From contig NZ_JPWA01000011.1 in NCBI RefSeq assembly GCF_003326475.1, positions 1-64,000 on the forward strand: 64,000 nt of DNA. Direction: 5' to 3'. Shown here in pieces: positions 7,499 to 17,403 of the stretch. Under the pieces are notes generated by a model. The model was given only the letters and a program-made list of their open reading frames with translations. It was not told the DNA's origin and did no database searches. Numbering within the stretch: position 1 is the first letter of the stretch; the number at the start of each line of letters is the position of its first letter. The stretch is from Thalassospira xianhensis MCCC 1A02616 (GTDB taxonomy: Bacteria > Pseudomonadota > Alphaproteobacteria > Rhodospirillales > Thalassospiraceae). The translations under genes were made by a program, and so were the position numbers.

Positions 7499-10077
7499 GC
7501 AGTATTTCCCAATCCACCAACGGGGCGGAAAAGCTGTGGTCGATTGCCTGGCGGGTCTGCCGACGGGAATTGCGCGGCGGGTTTTCGGGCTTTCGCATTT
7601 TTCTGGCCTGTCTGGCACTTGGCGTTGGTTCAATCGCCGCGGTCGGAAACGTTTCGGAATCCGTTTTAAATGCGCTTGAGCGCGATGGCCGCACCCTTCT
7701 GGGCGGGGATGTCGAGCTTCGCCTTGTGCATATGCCCGCCAGCGAGGAACAGCAGACCTGGCTTTCGGAGAATACCGAACGGATGGGCGAGCTTGCGACC
7801 ATGCGCGCCACCGCCTATGGCCCGGAGCAGCGCAGGCTGGTCGAGCTTAAGGCGGTTGATGATGTCTATCCCCTGTTTGGCGAGATGGAACTTGCCGACG
7901 GTATTCCGTTTGACGGTGCGCTTTCCAAAAAGGACGGTGTCTGGGGCGGTGTTGCCGAGGCCGGGCTTCTGGAACGGCTTAAGATCAATGTCGGTGATAC
8001 GGTGCGCCTTGGCGATATCAATATCCAGGTGCGCGGCGTGATCGCGACCGAGCCCGACAAGGCCGTCGGCTTTTTCAATTTCGGGCCGCGTTTGATGGTG
8101 TCGATGGATGCCCTTGCGGATACCGGGCTGGTACAGCCCGGCAGCCCGATCAATTTACAGCCCGGCAGCCTGATCAATTATTATTACGCTTTGGATCTGA
8201 ATGATGCGGAAACGCCAAAGGTGTTTCGCGACCGGCTTGATGCACAGTTTGAAGATGCCGGGTGGCGCGTGCGCGATGTGTCGGATGCCAATCCGGGCCT
8301 GCGGCGGTTTATTGAGCGGCTGACGCTGTTCCTGACGCTGGTGGGGCTTTCGGCCCTGCTGGTCGGCGGGATTGGGGTTGCCAATGCGGTGCGCAGCCAT
8401 ATCGAAAGCAAAACATCCGTTATCGCGACGCTTAAATCCATCGGGGCGTCGCATGGGCTGGTGCTTCGGATTTACTTCCTGCAAATCCTGATGCTGTCGC
8501 TTGTCGGGATTGGCATCGGGCTTCTGATCGGGGCGGTCACACCGGCGATCATTGCACCGCTTCTGGCCGGGCGTTTGCCGATTGATGTGACATTGGGTCC
8601 GGCATTGCCGTCGCTTCTGATTGCAACCGCATTTGGTGTTCTGACCACACTGGTCTTTGCCATGCCGTCGCTTTTGCGCGCGCGTGAAATTCCGGCAGCA
8701 CGGCTTTTCCGCGCCAGCGCGGGATTGATGAATGGCAGTGCGCTTCGCAAGCGTGACCTGCCTTATGTTGGTGTGCCGCTTATCCTGTTGCTGCTGCTTA
8801 CGGTCTTTACCGCGACGGATCGCGAGATCGCGCTTGGCTTTATCGCCGGGTCGCTTCTGGCGATTGCGGTTTTTGCCGCGGCGGGCAAGGCAATTGTATC
8901 GCTTTCAAAACGGATGACCGGCGGGCGGAATGCCTTTAGCCGACTGGCGCTGGCGAACCTGCACCGGCCGGGTGCGAGCACGGTGCCGGTTGCGCTGTCG
9001 CTTGGGCTTGGCCTGACGCTTCTGGTGACGATTTCGGGGATCGAGGGCAACCTTGATCACGAGATCAACGAGAATTTGCCGGACTCCGCCCCGGCGTTCT
9101 TCTTCCTTGATATCCAGCCTGATCAGATGGATCAGTTCAAAACGCAACTTCTTGAAAAAGATAACGTTTCGGATATCGAACAAACACCGATGCTGCGTGG
9201 GCGCGTGGTTGCGATTGACGGGGTCGATGCCAATGATGTTGGGCCGGGGGATGATCGCTGGTTCCTGCGCGGTGACCGTGGCCTGACCTTTGCGGCAAGC
9301 CCGCCGCCGGAAACCCAGATCGTGCGCGGTGAATGGTGGCCAGCCGATTATGACGATGCCGCCAAGCCGCTTGTTTCCATCTCGCGCGATATTGGCGAGG
9401 CATTTTCGCTGGAGCCCGGTGATACATTGACCGTCAATTTGCTGGGCCGGGATATCACCGCCGAGATTGCCAACTGGCGCGAAATCGAATGGCAGAGCCT
9501 TCGGATGAATTTCGCCATGGTGTTTTCGCCGGGCCTGATCGACAAGGCACCCTATAGCCTGATTGCGACGGCGCATATGCCGCGCGAGATGGAAGAACCG
9601 GTTGACCGCATGATCGGCATTGATTTCCCCAATGTGTCGGCGATCCGGGTGCGCGAGGCGCTTGAGGCCGCCAATGCCATTCTGGCCGGGATTGGAACGG
9701 CGCTTAACGCGACCAGTTCGATTGCGATTGTCGCCGGTGTTCTGGTCCTTGCAGGCGCAGTTGCCGCCGGGCGGCGCAAGCGGATTTATGATGCGGTTGT
9801 CCTTAAGACCCTTGGAGCGACACGCGGCAATATCCTTTATGCCTATGCGCTGGAATACGGGATTTTGGGCCTTGCGACCGGGGTGATTGCCGCCCTGTTT
9901 GGCAGTCTTGCGGCCTGGTCGGTTCTGGTGCTGATCATGGAAGCATCATGGACGTTCCTGCCGATGACGATCTTTGGCCCGATTGCGATTGGCCTGTTTG
10001 CGACCCTGTCGGCGGGCTTTATCGGAACCTGGCAGGCGTTGCGCAGCCCTGCGGCACCGCTTTTGCGCAACGAATAG
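7495..10077 (+). CDS. ybbP: ABC transporter permease, YbbP type (FtsX/MacB-like domains)
   Basis: An 860-residue permease with a first transmembrane helix near residues 25-45, a large periplasmic MacB_PCD-like domain, and two FtsX-type membrane blocks. The first FtsX block lies around residues 265-400 and the second in the last about 130 residues; extra helices in the middle (about 425-490) make a duplicated architecture like E. coli YbbP. The ATG at 7495 overlaps the ybbA stop and replaces a longer open frame that begins inside ybbA. A strong hairpin follows at 10096. The substrate is unknown; pairing with TesA suggests export or extraction of lipids or hydrophobic toxic compounds, which is inference. 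Confidence 0.92.
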   Translation: MSSISQSTNGAEKLWSIAWRVCRRELRGGFSGFRIFLACLALGVGSIAAVGNVSESVLNALERDGRTLLGGDVELRLVHMPASEEQQTWLSENTERMGELATMRATAYGPEQRRLVELKAVDDVYPLFGEMELADGIPFDGALSKKDGVWGGVAEAGLLERLKINVGDTVRLGDINIQVRGVIATEPDKAVGFFNFGPRLMVSMDALADTGLVQPGSPINLQPGSLINYYYALDLNDAETPKVFRDRLDAQFEDAGWRVRDVSDANPGLRRFIERLTLFLTLVGLSALLVGGIGVANAVRSHIESKTSVIATLKSIGASHGLVLRIYFLQILMLSLVGIGIGLLIGAVTPAIIAPLLAGRLPIDVTLGPALPSLLIATAFGVLTTLVFAMPSLLRAREIPAARLFRASAGLMNGSALRKRDLPYVGVPLILLLLLTVFTATDREIALGFIAGSLLAIAVFAAAGKAIVSLSKRMTGGRNAFSRLALANLHRPGASTVPVALSLGLGLTLLVTISGIEGNLDHEINENLPDSAPAFFFLDIQPDQMDQFKTQLLEKDNVSDIEQTPMLRGRVVAIDGVDANDVGPGDDRWFLRGDRGLTFAASPPPETQIVRGEWWPADYDDAAKPLVSISRDIGEAFSLEPGDTLTVNLLGRDITAEIANWREIEWQSLRMNFAMVFSPGLIDKAPYSLIATAHMPREMEEPVDRMIGIDFPNVSAIRVREALEAANAILAGIGTALNATSSIAIVAGVLVLAGAVAAGRRKRIYDAVVLKTLGATRGNILYAYALEYGILGLATGVIAALFGSLAAWSVLVLIMEASWTFLPMTIFGPIAIGLFATLSAGFIGTWQALRSPAAPLLRNE

Positions 10078-10095
10078 TGCGCCGTACATAACAAC

Positions 10096-10130
10096 GAAAA
10101 GGGCCGGTTCATTGCAAACCGGCCCTTTTC
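10096..10130. terminator. Bidirectional Rho-independent terminator
   Basis: A 14-bp perfect stem (GAAAAGGGCCGGTT and complement) with a 7-nt loop has A/T runs on both sides. It separates the convergent ybbP and acyl-CoA synthetase genes. Confidence 0.88.
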
Positions 10131-10154
10131 ATTTTGATCTGGTATCGGCTGGAA

Positions 10155-11771
10155 TTATGCCAGATCGCGAAGCGCACGACGAACGACCTTGCCGGTTGTC
10201 GTCATCGGCAATTGGTCCATAAAGGCGATTTCACGCGGATATTCATGTGCCGCCAGGCGGGTTTTGACGAAATCACGGATATCGGCTTCAAGCTCCGGAC
10301 TTTGGGCAAAGCCATCGGCCAGCACGACGAAGGCCTTGACGATCTGGCCGCGCTGTTCGTCGGGCTTGCCGATCACACCGGCCATGCGCACGGCGGGATG
10401 GCCGATCAGGCAATCCTCGATCTCACCCGGGCCGATGCGATAACCGGCCGAACTGATCAGATCATCATCACGCCCAACAAAGCGGATATAGCCATCCGCA
10501 TCCAGTTCACCCATATCGCCGGTCAGAAGCCATTCGCCGATGAATTTATCGCGGGTGGCTTCGGGATTGCGCCAATATTCCAGAAACATCACCGGATCGG
10601 GTGACCGAACCGCAATCCGGCCCATTTCCCCAGCAGGCAGCACATTCCCCGCCATATCGATCACCGCAACATCATGCCCCGGCACGGGGCGGCCCATGAC
10701 GCCGGGTTTGGGTTCCATGATCGACTGACAGGAACTGACCACCATGTTGCATTCGGTCTGGCCATAAAACTCGTTGATGGTGACGCCAAACACCCGACGC
10801 CCCCAATCAAGAAGTTCCGCACCCAAAGTTTCCCCACCGCTTGCGATGGATCGAATATTGCATTTGAACTTTGCCGCCACATCATCCCCGGCGGCGCGCA
10901 TCATCTTGAGCGCGGTTGGCGGCAGGAAGGTATTGCGCACGCCATATTCGGCAATCAGGCCAAAGGCGGCCTCGGCACTGAATTTTTCAAAACGATGGGC
11001 CACGACCGGCTTGCCGTGATGCCAAGCTGGCAGCAGGACATCCAGCAACCCGCCGATCCATGCCCAGTCGGCCGGGGTCCACATGACATCGCCATCCTGC
11101 GGAAAGAAATCATGCGACATTTCGACACCGGGCAAATGACCCAGCAGCACGCGATGGGCATGCAATGCGCCTTTTGGCTGGCCGGTGGTGCCGGATGTAT
11201 AAATGATCAGGGCCGGTTCATCGGCCCGCGTCTTGACCGGTTCGAAATCGTCGCTGGCCTCGGCCGAGAGTGCCTTGAAATCAAAACAGCATTCAGGCGC
11301 GCCATCAATGACATAGACATATTCAAGCGCTGGCAAAAGATCGCGGATTTCAGCAATTTTACGCGCCCCTTCCCGATCGGTCACCAATGCCTTGGCGGCA
11401 CAGTTTCCAAGCCGGTATTCAAGGGCCTCGACCCCGAACAGGGTAAAGAGCGGCACGGCAATGCCGCCCATTTTATAGGTGGCGATATGGGCAACGGCGG
11501 TTTCGGGGCTTTGTGGCAACAGAATACCAACCCGATCCCCGCGCCGGATGCCGTGACGGCGCATGACATTGGCGAAACGGTTCGACAGACGTTTGAGCTG
11601 GGCAAAGCTGTAATCGCGGCGTGAACCATCGCGCCTGCGATACATCAGCGCAAGACGATCCGGATCGTCTGCCCACTTGTCGCAAACATCGACACCAATG
11701 TTGAAATGGGTGGGTACGTTCCAGACAAAATCCGAACGCACCGACGCGTAATCCGCACGAACCGGCAGCAT
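10155..11771 (-). CDS. Acyl-CoA synthetase (AMP-forming), medium-chain/acetyl-CoA-synthetase-like
   Basis: A 538-residue member of the ANL adenylate-forming superfamily, which activates a carboxylic acid to acyl-AMP and then acyl-CoA. The P-loop-like motif YTSGTTGQPKG is at 191-201, NEFYGQTE binds adenine, TGD and the hinge follow, and the C-terminal TTGKV places the catalytic Lys at 528. The N-terminal FNIGVDVCDKWADDP is typical of the branch annotated as acyl-CoA synthetase or AMP-dependent synthetase near the ACSM and benzoate-type enzymes. The ATG follows AGGGAGGA. The chain length of the acid cannot be read from sequence. The gene appears monocistronic. Confidence 0.9.
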   Translation of the reverse strand: MLPVRADYASVRSDFVWNVPTHFNIGVDVCDKWADDPDRLALMYRRRDGSRRDYSFAQLKRLSNRFANVMRRHGIRRGDRVGILLPQSPETAVAHIATYKMGGIAVPLFTLFGVEALEYRLGNCAAKALVTDREGARKIAEIRDLLPALEYVYVIDGAPECCFDFKALSAEASDDFEPVKTRADEPALIIYTSGTTGQPKGALHAHRVLLGHLPGVEMSHDFFPQDGDVMWTPADWAWIGGLLDVLLPAWHHGKPVVAHRFEKFSAEAAFGLIAEYGVRNTFLPPTALKMMRAAGDDVAAKFKCNIRSIASGGETLGAELLDWGRRVFGVTINEFYGQTECNMVVSSCQSIMEPKPGVMGRPVPGHDVAVIDMAGNVLPAGEMGRIAVRSPDPVMFLEYWRNPEATRDKFIGEWLLTGDMGELDADGYIRFVGRDDDLISSAGYRIGPGEIEDCLIGHPAVRMAGVIGKPDEQRGQIVKAFVVLADGFAQSPELEADIRDFVKTRLAAHEYPREIAFMDQLPMTTTGKVVRRALRDLA

Positions 11772-11934
11772 GTTTCCTCCCTGTATCCGCCACGTCTTTT
11801 TGATTTTTTGATTTCACGACGTTTTGGTCGGCGACATGCTAGTCGATGCATCCGCAAATATGAACCATTTTGTCATGCGCCATCAGGCACAGCCCGGTGT
11901 CATACCGAACGGTTCAATCTAAACGGAAAGGGCT

Positions 11935-13467
11935 CTAGCGTGCCGGATCAAGCAGGAAGGTAAAATTGGCCGGTTGGCCAGCATCGGTAAAGGCCGTGGC
12001 ATGACAGCCAAGGCAGGTGCCATCGGCCTGATGCTGGATAAAGCTTTCGAGCGCGGTATTGGTCAGAAAACGCGGAATTTCCCCGACGCCAAACGGGGCA
12101 CCACCACCATTACCGATCCATTGGGTTCCGAGCAGAAAATAGTTCTGCAAGACACTGCCTTCGAGTTTGCGCTGCCAGACAAAATTGGCTTCGGCCGTGC
12201 CGGAAAACAGCCGCCAGCATCGGACAATATCGGGGGCAGCAACCCCGTTCCCATCGGGGGCACGGGCATAGGGTGGCTGATCGGCCCAGCGCAGATCGGA
12301 CCTGATGATCCCGTTTGCCGCACGATCCGTTTTACCTTCCAGCTCACCCCCACCATAGAAGATGTAATCGCGGTCGGTTTTTTCGGGTGCCAGACAGCCA
12401 TCGGGGAAAAGATCATTGGCGATGATGCTGTTGGGGCGTCGGGCATTGTCGGCCAGCGGTGCATTGTCAGCATGTTCGAAGCTTGACCAGATCCAGCGAT
12501 CCCCGTTACCGCTTTTGACCCGCTGGACAATATGCAACCCGACCAGTCCGACCGTGACATCAAGGCATCTGGCGGTGCCATCAAGCGTATCATCGGCAGC
12601 AAGTGCAATCCGGGCCGGGCGGGTATAGTAACGATCCTGATCCGCGGGGCTGGTAATGATCCGCCATGCGAATTTCGTCAGTTGCGCACCGGGTGTCAGC
12701 CAGGTCTTGTCACTGGCAAGCAATTCCGAATTATCGGCGACCTTTCCGCCAGCCGACAGGGTCAGCATCGGGAATTCCACCGACTGGCCGCTTTGGGCAA
12801 AGGTCAGACGCCCCTGCGCCGTCCCAAGACCATTCCAGCGGATATAATCAGCCGCAACATCATTGATCCGCGTGTCATAGAGGATGAAATTGCCCGACTG
12901 ATCAATCAGGATATCGCCCGATGACTGGATAAATGCCGACAGCAGCAGATGCCCGTCAGGCAACCCGGCGCGGCAAGAGGCATTGGTCTTTGCGACATCA
13001 CCAAACACATCATTCTTGGTGGCATAACTTTCCCAAAGCCCATGCCCCGCATCAGGTTGGCGATATCCGGTTGCAATCGGCGCACCGGCATCATCATGGG
13101 GCCATAGCAGCGAAACAAAGGATTGCCATGAAAAACGGTCAAAAGGACGCTGTGCCTCGTAAGCGACGAAGCGATAGATGAAATTGGCATCGAATTCGGG
13201 CACGTCGACCGGCATGGCGGCACAAAGTCCGCCCACGCCGGTTGTCGCGCAAAATTCATCTTCGGGATAAACCGCGTTGAAAACCGGTATCTCGTTGGCC
13301 TTTTTCGATGCGACAAAATTGGGATTCTGGGCGGATGCCGCAGACAGGGTGACAAGCAGAACGATGCTGGCAACCAGCAATCCGACAACAAGCCGCAGCA
13401 AAGTCACCGGTAAAGACCGATCCGGGTTTCCTGACATATCATTGATATCGAAAAACTTTTTTCGCAT
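11935..13467 (-). CDS. Large periplasmic protein with one C-terminal haem-c motif, unknown function
   Basis: A 510-residue protein. A basic N-terminus and hydrophobic segment (about 19-42) end at SAASA-QN, so export to the periplasm is likely. The body has no fold I recognise, but it has aromatic-rich motifs such as SWQSFVSLLWP and WIWSSFEH. Near the C-terminus CLGCH (Cys485, Cys488, His489) is a single covalent haem-attachment site. A Met or second His axial ligand is not evident after it, since only about 20 residues remain. Several further Cys residues are scattered through the body. No redox partner or cytochrome-maturation gene is adjacent. The start is uncertain because the ribosome site is weak. 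Confidence 0.8.
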   Translation of the reverse strand: MRKKFFDINDMSGNPDRSLPVTLLRLVVGLLVASIVLLVTLSAASAQNPNFVASKKANEIPVFNAVYPEDEFCATTGVGGLCAAMPVDVPEFDANFIYRFVAYEAQRPFDRFSWQSFVSLLWPHDDAGAPIATGYRQPDAGHGLWESYATKNDVFGDVAKTNASCRAGLPDGHLLLSAFIQSSGDILIDQSGNFILYDTRINDVAADYIRWNGLGTAQGRLTFAQSGQSVEFPMLTLSAGGKVADNSELLASDKTWLTPGAQLTKFAWRIITSPADQDRYYTRPARIALAADDTLDGTARCLDVTVGLVGLHIVQRVKSGNGDRWIWSSFEHADNAPLADNARRPNSIIANDLFPDGCLAPEKTDRDYIFYGGGELEGKTDRAANGIIRSDLRWADQPPYARAPDGNGVAAPDIVRCWRLFSGTAEANFVWQRKLEGSVLQNYFLLGTQWIGNGGGAPFGVGEIPRFLTNTALESFIQHQADGTCLGCHATAFTDAGQPANFTFLLDPAR

Positions 13468-13719
13468 GCCCGATCAATCCGTAATCACAGCCGGCAGAAA
13501 AGCACGGTTCGTGAAACCTGATACGTGATTATAGGCCGAATTGACCAGAAAGTCGCGAGAGCACATCCCGCGCAGCCAAGTGAACAAGATCACAATATCG
13601 TCAGTCCGAAACGAAAGGTCATCGGCCAAACCGTTGCTTTTCACGGAAATCCTGCCATATTTTCAGCATCGCAGAGTTCTATGAACATTCTGCCCGTTAT
13701 GGATCAAAGAGGGATTTCA

Positions 13720-14439
13720 ATGGCTTTTGAAACGCGTCAACGCGGCTATGACGTCTCGGTTGGCCGGTCGGCGGCCGAGATTGATGAAGGTCTCCGCGCC
13801 TATATGCTGCGTGTCTACAACTATATGGCATCCGCACTTGCCCTGACCGGTATCGTCGCGATGGCTGTGTCGACCAGCCCTACCCTGATGCAGGCGATTT
13901 TCGGAACCGGCTTGCACTGGATCGTGATGCTGGCCCCGATCGGCCTCGTCCTGTTCCTGAGCTTCCGCATCCACAAGATGAGCTTTGGCGCTGCACAAAC
14001 CACATTCTGGATTTATGCGGCTCTGATGGGTCTGTCGCTGTCGTCGATCTTCCTCGTTTACACGGGTGAAAGCATCGCACGGACCTTCTTCATCACCGCA
14101 GGCACCTTTGCCGCGATGAGCCTTTATGGCTACACGACGAAGAAAGACCTGTCGGGTTGGGGAAGCTTCCTGTTCATGGGCCTGATCGGGATTATCCTGG
14201 CCAGTGTCGTGAACATCTTCCTTGGCAGCACGATGCTTCAGTTCGTGATCTCTGGTGCTGGCGTTCTAATCTTTACCGGTCTGACCGCCTATGACACCCA
14301 GCGGATCAAGGAAAGCTATCATGCGCACGATGATCAGGCGACCGCAGGCAAAAAAGCCATCTTTGGCGCCCTGCAGCTCTATCTGGACTTCGTGAACCTG
14401 TTCGTAATGCTGCTTCAGTTCTTCGGTAATCGCGAATAG
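13720..14439 (+). CDS. Bax inhibitor-1/YccA family membrane protein
   Basis: A 239-residue polytopic inner-membrane protein with about seven hydrophobic helices and a cytoplasmic N-terminal tail of about 30 residues. The family signature LTAYDTQRIK is present near residue 185, with the second conserved Asp in LQLYLDFVNLF close to the C-terminus; this Asp pair forms the pH and calcium sensor in B. subtilis YetJ. The ATG at 13720 is preferred over the longer frame from 13525 because AGAGGG sits 7 nt upstream and the family length is about 230-240. E. coli homologues YccA and YbhL modulate FtsH or calcium leak. A good terminator follows. Confidence 0.93.
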   Translation: MAFETRQRGYDVSVGRSAAEIDEGLRAYMLRVYNYMASALALTGIVAMAVSTSPTLMQAIFGTGLHWIVMLAPIGLVLFLSFRIHKMSFGAAQTTFWIYAALMGLSLSSIFLVYTGESIARTFFITAGTFAAMSLYGYTTKKDLSGWGSFLFMGLIGIILASVVNIFLGSTMLQFVISGAGVLIFTGLTAYDTQRIKESYHAHDDQATAGKKAIFGALQLYLDFVNLFVMLLQFFGNRE

Positions 14440-14465
14440 AACTGATCCCCGGCATTCGCAGTCGG

Positions 14466-14497
14466 AAAACCCCGCATCCGAAAGGCTGCGGGGTTTT
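14466..14497 (+). terminator. Rho-independent terminator of the BI-1 gene
   Basis: Arms AAAACCCCGCA and its complement with a 10-nt loop are followed by a T-rich CTTTTG tail, 26 bp after the stop. Confidence 0.88.
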
Positions 14498-14530
14498 CTT
14501 TTGCCTGCTTGGAACGTGACAGGAACCGGA

Positions 14531-16108
14531 TTACGATGCCTTGGCTTCGCTGGTGCCACCGGTTGCATCAATCACCGATTGGCGCTGAGCGAGTTGGTGA
14601 AGCATGTTTTCAGCGCGGGTAAAGCTGCCCGAAGCCGCGCGCGCCGCACCACGTGCAGCGGCCTCGTCAAATGCCTCGTAGGCCTGCGAGAAATTCATCC
14701 GTGCCTGGGATATCAGCTTGATATCCTTTTCCGCGGCACCGGTCGAAAACTGGACACTGCCAAGCGCAAACATGGCCCGCCCCCAGAGATAGGGATGATC
14801 CCGTCTGGAGCAAAACTTGAGTGCGGCCTGAAAAACGGGGATCACCTGTTCGGCGGGGACGCCGATGCTGCCAATAGAGGACTGGGCGACAACGGATTCG
14901 GCCAGGCCATAAGCGATCTGCGCGTATAGCACCGTATGCGCCTTTGCATTCACCAGCCCCAGCGCCCGACGGTAATGGCCGCTGGCGGTTTGCGCCATTT
15001 CGATATCTTCGGTTTCCTTGGCGTGGATCATCATGGCCTCGCCCAGTTTGCCAATGGCAATTGCGCGGGAAACGGGCGTACCGGCCATCAGTTCAAAGCG
15101 ACGTTCGAGAAGCTTCCACAGGCCAATGGCCGTCGCACCCGAACGCGCGTTCATGTTGCTTACCATCGACCAGTTCAGAAGCGTGCCATACAGAGCCAGA
15201 ACGGCTGAGCGTTCAGGATTGATCAGGGCCAGATCACCGATCCCGCGCAGCATGTCTTCGGTTTTGATGACAGTTTCAACGACCTGTTGCTGGGTGACAC
15301 GTTCATGCAAAAGACCGGCTGGCTGCTTGGCCTTTTTGACGTCTTTTGGTGGCTCTGCCGCCATGATCAAAAATTCGCGGACGATTGGTTCGATGGCGCG
15401 AATGGCGCTGACGCAATAGCTGCGTTCCCCGGTTTCAGCCAGCATGACAGCACCAAAGGCATAGGCGGTTGCCACCCCCTGCCCGACATCGGCAAAGTTT
15501 TCGCCGTTATTGATCCGTTCCTGAAGGTCTGCGAGGTGCGACGTAAGGCGTGCAACCTGCAAGGCGCGCTGATCATGGCCGCGCGCACGTGCCAGCAATT
15601 CGCAGGTCAGCAGGATATGCAGAGCGGCTGCGGTATCCTTATGCTGTGGCTGACGGAAGGTGTGAACCAGTGGCAGCAGCAATTCATAAAGCGGGGATGC
15701 CAGCAAATCGTTGCTGAAATGAACATCAAGCCCGCCGGTGTCCGGATTGGTCTGCCCCCAGAACACCGCCTGGGCATCCTGACGCCGGGCCAGATTTAAC
15801 ACACCGGTATGGGCTTCGCGCACGGCCTGAAAAGCATCGGCGATATCGGTACTGATTGCGACATGCCGGCCCAGCATCAATGCAGCGGTATCGGGAATAT
15901 CGGAAAGGGTTCGTTTCAGCCAGTCACCGGCCTGATCGGGCAAAGGCGTTCCGGACGGATCTTCGGGAACGAAATGGGCAATGGCATAAAGGCATGGCTC
16001 GACACGTTCACCCGGCATATCGGCCGGAAGAGAACCGTCTTCAACCATTTCCCCGGTTGTAAAGATGGACTTGAAAACAAGCCCGACCATCGACCAGAAG
16101 CCCGCCAT
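14531..16108 (-). CDS. Hypothetical helical-repeat protein
   Basis: A 525-residue protein with no signal peptide; a short hydrophobic segment near residues 5-16 could touch the membrane. Most of the rest is Ala/Leu-rich helix. Around residues 355-495 it shows a TPR-like rhythm (for example GHYRRALGLVNA and AMFALGSVQFSTGA spaced by paired helices). No catalytic motif is visible. AAGGGGAT precedes the ATG closely. It sits after htpX on the same strand but 190 bp away, so an operon is uncertain. I do not recognise the family; scaffold or partner binding is a guess based only on the helical repeats. Confidence 0.75.
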   Translation of the reverse strand: MAGFWSMVGLVFKSIFTTGEMVEDGSLPADMPGERVEPCLYAIAHFVPEDPSGTPLPDQAGDWLKRTLSDIPDTAALMLGRHVAISTDIADAFQAVREAHTGVLNLARRQDAQAVFWGQTNPDTGGLDVHFSNDLLASPLYELLLPLVHTFRQPQHKDTAAALHILLTCELLARARGHDQRALQVARLTSHLADLQERINNGENFADVGQGVATAYAFGAVMLAETGERSYCVSAIRAIEPIVREFLIMAAEPPKDVKKAKQPAGLLHERVTQQQVVETVIKTEDMLRGIGDLALINPERSAVLALYGTLLNWSMVSNMNARSGATAIGLWKLLERRFELMAGTPVSRAIAIGKLGEAMMIHAKETEDIEMAQTASGHYRRALGLVNAKAHTVLYAQIAYGLAESVVAQSSIGSIGVPAEQVIPVFQAALKFCSRRDHPYLWGRAMFALGSVQFSTGAAEKDIKLISQARMNFSQAYEAFDEAAARGAARAASGSFTRAENMLHQLAQRQSVIDATGGTSEAKAS

Positions 16109-16297
16109 TTATCCCCTTCTCAAACGCCCTTCATCATCCGTGGCCGGAGGTTGACTTAGATGATCGTGATATAATCACTTGCGGCGACGGCGGCGTCAAT
16201 AATACGCCACCCCCTTTCACACCATACCGAAGGATAAAATCCGACCGTGATGTATAGGGTTGGATGGGGAAATCCTGAAATTTTTTAGTATCTTAGA

Positions 16298-17239
16298 TTA
16301 GTTCCAGGGACGACGACGCACCCGGCGATCCTTTGCCACCCCGGACCACGGACCGGACTTTGCCGGTGCAGTCGTTCCCGATTGTGGCGCTCCGGCCATT
16401 TCACGCAGTTTGGCGATACGGTTGGACATGCTCGGATGGGTTGAGAACAGACTGTCGACACCTTTGCCCGAAAGCGGGTTGGCGATATACATATGCGCGG
16501 TCGCCGGGTTGCGTTCGGCATCCATGTTCGGAATGGCATGAACGCCCTTATCAAGTTTGTTGAGCGCGGAGGCCAGCCACATCGGATGGCGGCAGATTTC
16601 AGCGCCGATCTTGTCGGCTTCGTATTCGCGGGTACGCGAGATTGCCATTTGCACCAGCATCGCACCTAGCGGTGCCAGAATGGCGACAAGGATCATCCCC
16701 ACCCCGCCCAGCGGATTGTTGTTATCGTTTCGCCCGCCGCCGAACATCCCGGCAAACATGGCAAAGTTCGCCAAGGCGGAAATCGCCCCGGCGATGGTGG
16801 CGGTGATGGTCATGGTCAGGGTATCGCGGTTTTTGATATGGGCCAGTTCATGGGCCATCACACCGGCAATTTCATTGCGATCCAGCAACTGCATCAAGCC
16901 GCTGGTTGCGGCGACGGCTGCGTTTTCGGGATTGCGCCCGGTGGCAAACGCATTGGGCTGGGGATTGTCGATCACATAGACCTTGGGCATCGGCAGCCCG
17001 GCATTCTGTGCCAGTTCGCGCACCATCGATACCAGTTCGGGTGCCGCGTGGTCATCAACCTGTTTTGCACCGCGCATGCGCAGCAACATGGAATCCGCAT
17101 TCCAATAGGCAAACACATTCATCGCGGCAGCAAACAGCAATGCGATGATCATGCCCTGCTGTCCACCGATCATCATGCCAACCACACCAAACAGTGCAGT
17201 CAAACCGGCCAGCAGCAAACCTGTACGCACATAATTCAT
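16298..17239 (-). CDS. htpX: Membrane zinc protease HtpX (M48B)
   Basis: A 313-residue inner-membrane metalloprotease that, with FtsH, degrades misfolded membrane proteins. Two N-terminal helices (about 5-45) are followed by HELAH (130-134) with catalytic Glu131, and by [11 protein letters not shown] carrying the third zinc ligand. Two more hydrophobic segments lie between them. The ATG at 17239 has AGGAAG 8 nt upstream and replaces a longer frame beginning at 17305. The C-terminal tail beyond the protease domain is Pro/Arg-rich. It lies downstream of the efflux operon but is separated from it by a terminator. Confidence 0.95.
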   Translation of the reverse strand: MNYVRTGLLLAGLTALFGVVGMMIGGQQGMIIALLFAAAMNVFAYWNADSMLLRMRGAKQVDDHAAPELVSMVRELAQNAGLPMPKVYVIDNPQPNAFATGRNPENAAVAATSGLMQLLDRNEIAGVMAHELAHIKNRDTLTMTITATIAGAISALANFAMFAGMFGGGRNDNNNPLGGVGMILVAILAPLGAMLVQMAISRTREYEADKIGAEICRHPMWLASALNKLDKGVHAIPNMDAERNPATAHMYIANPLSGKGVDSLFSTHPSMSNRIAKLREMAGAPQSGTTAPAKSGPWSGVAKDRRVRRRPWN

Positions 17240-17343
17240 GATCGACACTTCCTTTGACGAATACTTCGGCCAGAAGATAGGGAGAAAGTACGCCAAGGCA
17301 AGCATGACCGGAATGTGATGAGATCAATTTCACAGAAGAAAGA

Positions 17344-17388
17344 AACAGCCGGACCACGGGGTCGGGGGAACTTTATGGTCCGGCTGTT
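17344..17388 (-). terminator. Terminator of the efflux operon
   Basis: A 13-bp perfect stem (AACAGCCGGACCA and complement) with a 19-nt loop lies 15 bp after the RND permease stop. It is followed on the minus strand by CTTTCTTCTG, only moderately T-rich. Confidence 0.7.
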
Positions 17389-17403
17389 GTGCAACGGTTT
17401 TCG

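Noticed and set aside
10674-11624. A 316-codon plus-strand frame opposite the acyl-CoA synthetase
   Set aside because: Antisense shadow; the minus-strand frame carries all adenylate-forming motifs.
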